Part shown: positions 6,196 to 7,105 of the stretch, piece by piece | Layout of the letters: each line of letters starts with the position of its first letter | Numbering within the stretch: the stretch's first letter is position 1 | From: Reyranella sp. | Lineage (GTDB): Bacteria > Pseudomonadota > Alphaproteobacteria > Reyranellales > Reyranellaceae | Assembly (NCBI GenBank): GCA_004296815.1 | Contig: SCVT01000364.1 | Span: 1-7,105 of the forward strand | DNA length: 7,105 nucleotides | Direction: 5' to 3' | Translations under genes and position numbers: made by a program | Notes under the pieces: model-generated | The model's input: only the letters and a program-made list of their open reading frames with translations | Database searches by the model: none | What the model was told of the DNA's origin: nothing

Positions 6196-7092
6196 ATGTC
6201 TCAAAGCGGCCAATCTGCAATTGATCCTGCGTCTCACGCGGCAGGCATTCCGGGGGCCGTGCTGGCCGAGCTGACGACCGACGGGGTCCCGGCGGGGCAG
6301 CGGCTGACCTTCTGGCGCGACGGCGTGCTGAAGCGCATGGAGCCCACGGCGGCGTCGGAGGAGGGCGGTCCGTTCCGGGCGCGCCTGCGCCGGCTCTCGG
6401 TCGAGGGCGCCGAGCTGGTGGAACACGCGTCGGAGCAGGTCTTCGCCCTGCGCAGTGCCGAGCGGCGGCGGCTCGACGGCTGCGACGACATCTCCATCGA
6501 CGTCATGCGGCATTGCAAGTCGGCGTCGATCGAGCACGGCGGCGCGGAGCTCGCCTTGCGCGCCGGCGACATGTGCGTCGTCGACTATGCCCAGCCGATC
6601 GCCGTCCGGCGCAGCCGCCATTCAGCGATCGGCCTGATCCTCCCGCGCGACCGCGTGCGCGAGGTCATGGGGGGCGGGGACGCCGACGCGCTGGCCGGAC
6701 GCAGGCTCGTGGCGCACGGCATGACGGCCGTCCTGCGCCACCATCTGCTGACCACGCTCGACGAGGCGCCGTACCTGTCGGCGGCGGAGCGGGTGCTCGC
6801 CGTCGACGCGGCGGCCAGCATGGCGCTCGCCATCTTCCAGGCCGGCCGTTTCAGGACCGCCGATGTCGAGCAGTTCGCCGACGGCTTCTACCAGGCGGCG
6901 CGGCGCCTGATCGACCAGCAGTGCGACGACGCGGACCTGACGCCCGACCGCGTGGCGCTGGCGCTCGGCTGCTCGCGCGCCTCGCTCTATCGGCTGTTCG
7001 CCCGGCGCGGCGAGAGCGTCGCGTCCATCATCTGGTCGAGCCGCATCGAACGCGCCCGCCGCATGCTGGCCTCGGCCGAGGGCAGCGGCCTG
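6196..7092 (+). CDS. AraC-family transcriptional regulator (partial, cut at contig end)
   Basis: Read by hand from ATG at 6196, this gene gives 299 genuine codons before adapter sequence begins. Residues about 35-175 match the AraC-binding-like (cupin-type) N-terminal domain of FeaR-like activators: an RLTFW start (36-40), a beta-rich core with GGAELALRAGDMCVVDYAQP (115-134), and ILPRDRV (148-154). Residues about 232-299 begin the AraC DNA-binding domain; the first helix-turn-helix is LTPDRVALALGCSRASLYRLF (248-268), followed by the linker helix SRIERARRML (282-291). The second helix-turn-helix, normally about 40 further residues, is missing because the contig ends, not because the gene is broken. 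Related regulators respond to small aromatic or amine substrates and activate nearby catabolic genes. It lies in the same direction as the winged-helix regulator and may control the divergent porin/hydroxylase genes, or genes beyond the contig; the window cannot tell. Confidence 0.9.
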
Positions 7093-7105
7093 AGATCGGA
7101 AGAGC
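7093..7105 (+). other. Untrimmed Illumina adapter remnant at contig end
   Basis: The last 13 bases, AGATCGGAAGAGC, equal the common first 13 bases of Illumina TruSeq-type adapters. They replace what should be AraC-domain coding sequence and would add the false residues RSEE to that protein. They are artefact, not genome. Confidence 0.93.

Noticed and set aside
4279..6621. A 780-codon open frame antisense to the winged-helix regulator and AraC gene
   Set aside because: Its product is Arg/Ala/Gly-rich low-complexity protein with no recognisable domain. It lies opposite two genes with clear domains and is the usual antisense shadow in very GC-rich DNA.

Overview
The window is very GC-rich and tightly packed, with strong third-position G/C in every gene. 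That base use, a carbohydrate-porin-like (OprB-type) outer-membrane protein and a molybdenum hydroxylase together point to a Gram-negative proteobacterium, most likely an alphaproteobacterium of the Rhizobiales/Rhodospirillales kind. No marker gene is present, so the genus cannot be fixed. The last 13 bases are an exact match to the start of the common Illumina adapter, so the window is the end of a short-read contig and the final gene is cut there.

Minus-strand block (4288 down to 1). Read in transcription order it holds: an OprB-family porin with a signal peptide (4288-2927); a secreted protein of a family I do not recognise, 11 nt after the porin and with its Shine-Dalgarno overlapping the porin stop codon (2915-1761); a 91-nt gap with a strong GC hairpin; the FAD subunit of a xanthine-dehydrogenase/CO-dehydrogenase-family molybdenum hydroxylase (1669-857); and, overlapping it by an ATGA junction, a protein that fuses the two [2Fe-2S] domains to the start of the molybdopterin-binding subunit (860 to beyond base 1). 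The porin and the unknown protein look translationally coupled, and so do the two hydroxylase genes. Whether all four share one transcript is not certain. A plausible reading is a catabolic unit: the porin admits a small substrate, the exported protein acts on or binds it in the periplasm, and the cytoplasmic hydroxylase oxidises it.

Divergent control region (4289-4410). It contains two perfect copies of GGTCAAGA starting 11 bp apart, two further GTCA cores, and a short palindrome. An 11-bp direct repeat is the usual layout of operators for PhoB/OmpR-type winged-helix proteins, and the gene directly to the right encodes one.

Plus-strand block (4411 to the end). First comes a soluble one-component regulator with an OmpR/PhoB-type winged helix, a TolB/FlgO-like middle domain and a TPR C-terminal half (4411-6114). 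An AraC-family regulator with an AraC-binding-like N-terminal domain (6196 onward) follows and is truncated inside its helix-turn-helix region by the contig end. Two regulators of different families beside one catabolic-looking operon suggest local control, but no direct link can be seen from sequence alone. There is no RNA gene, CRISPR array, insertion sequence or origin, and no gap over 300 bases without a gene.
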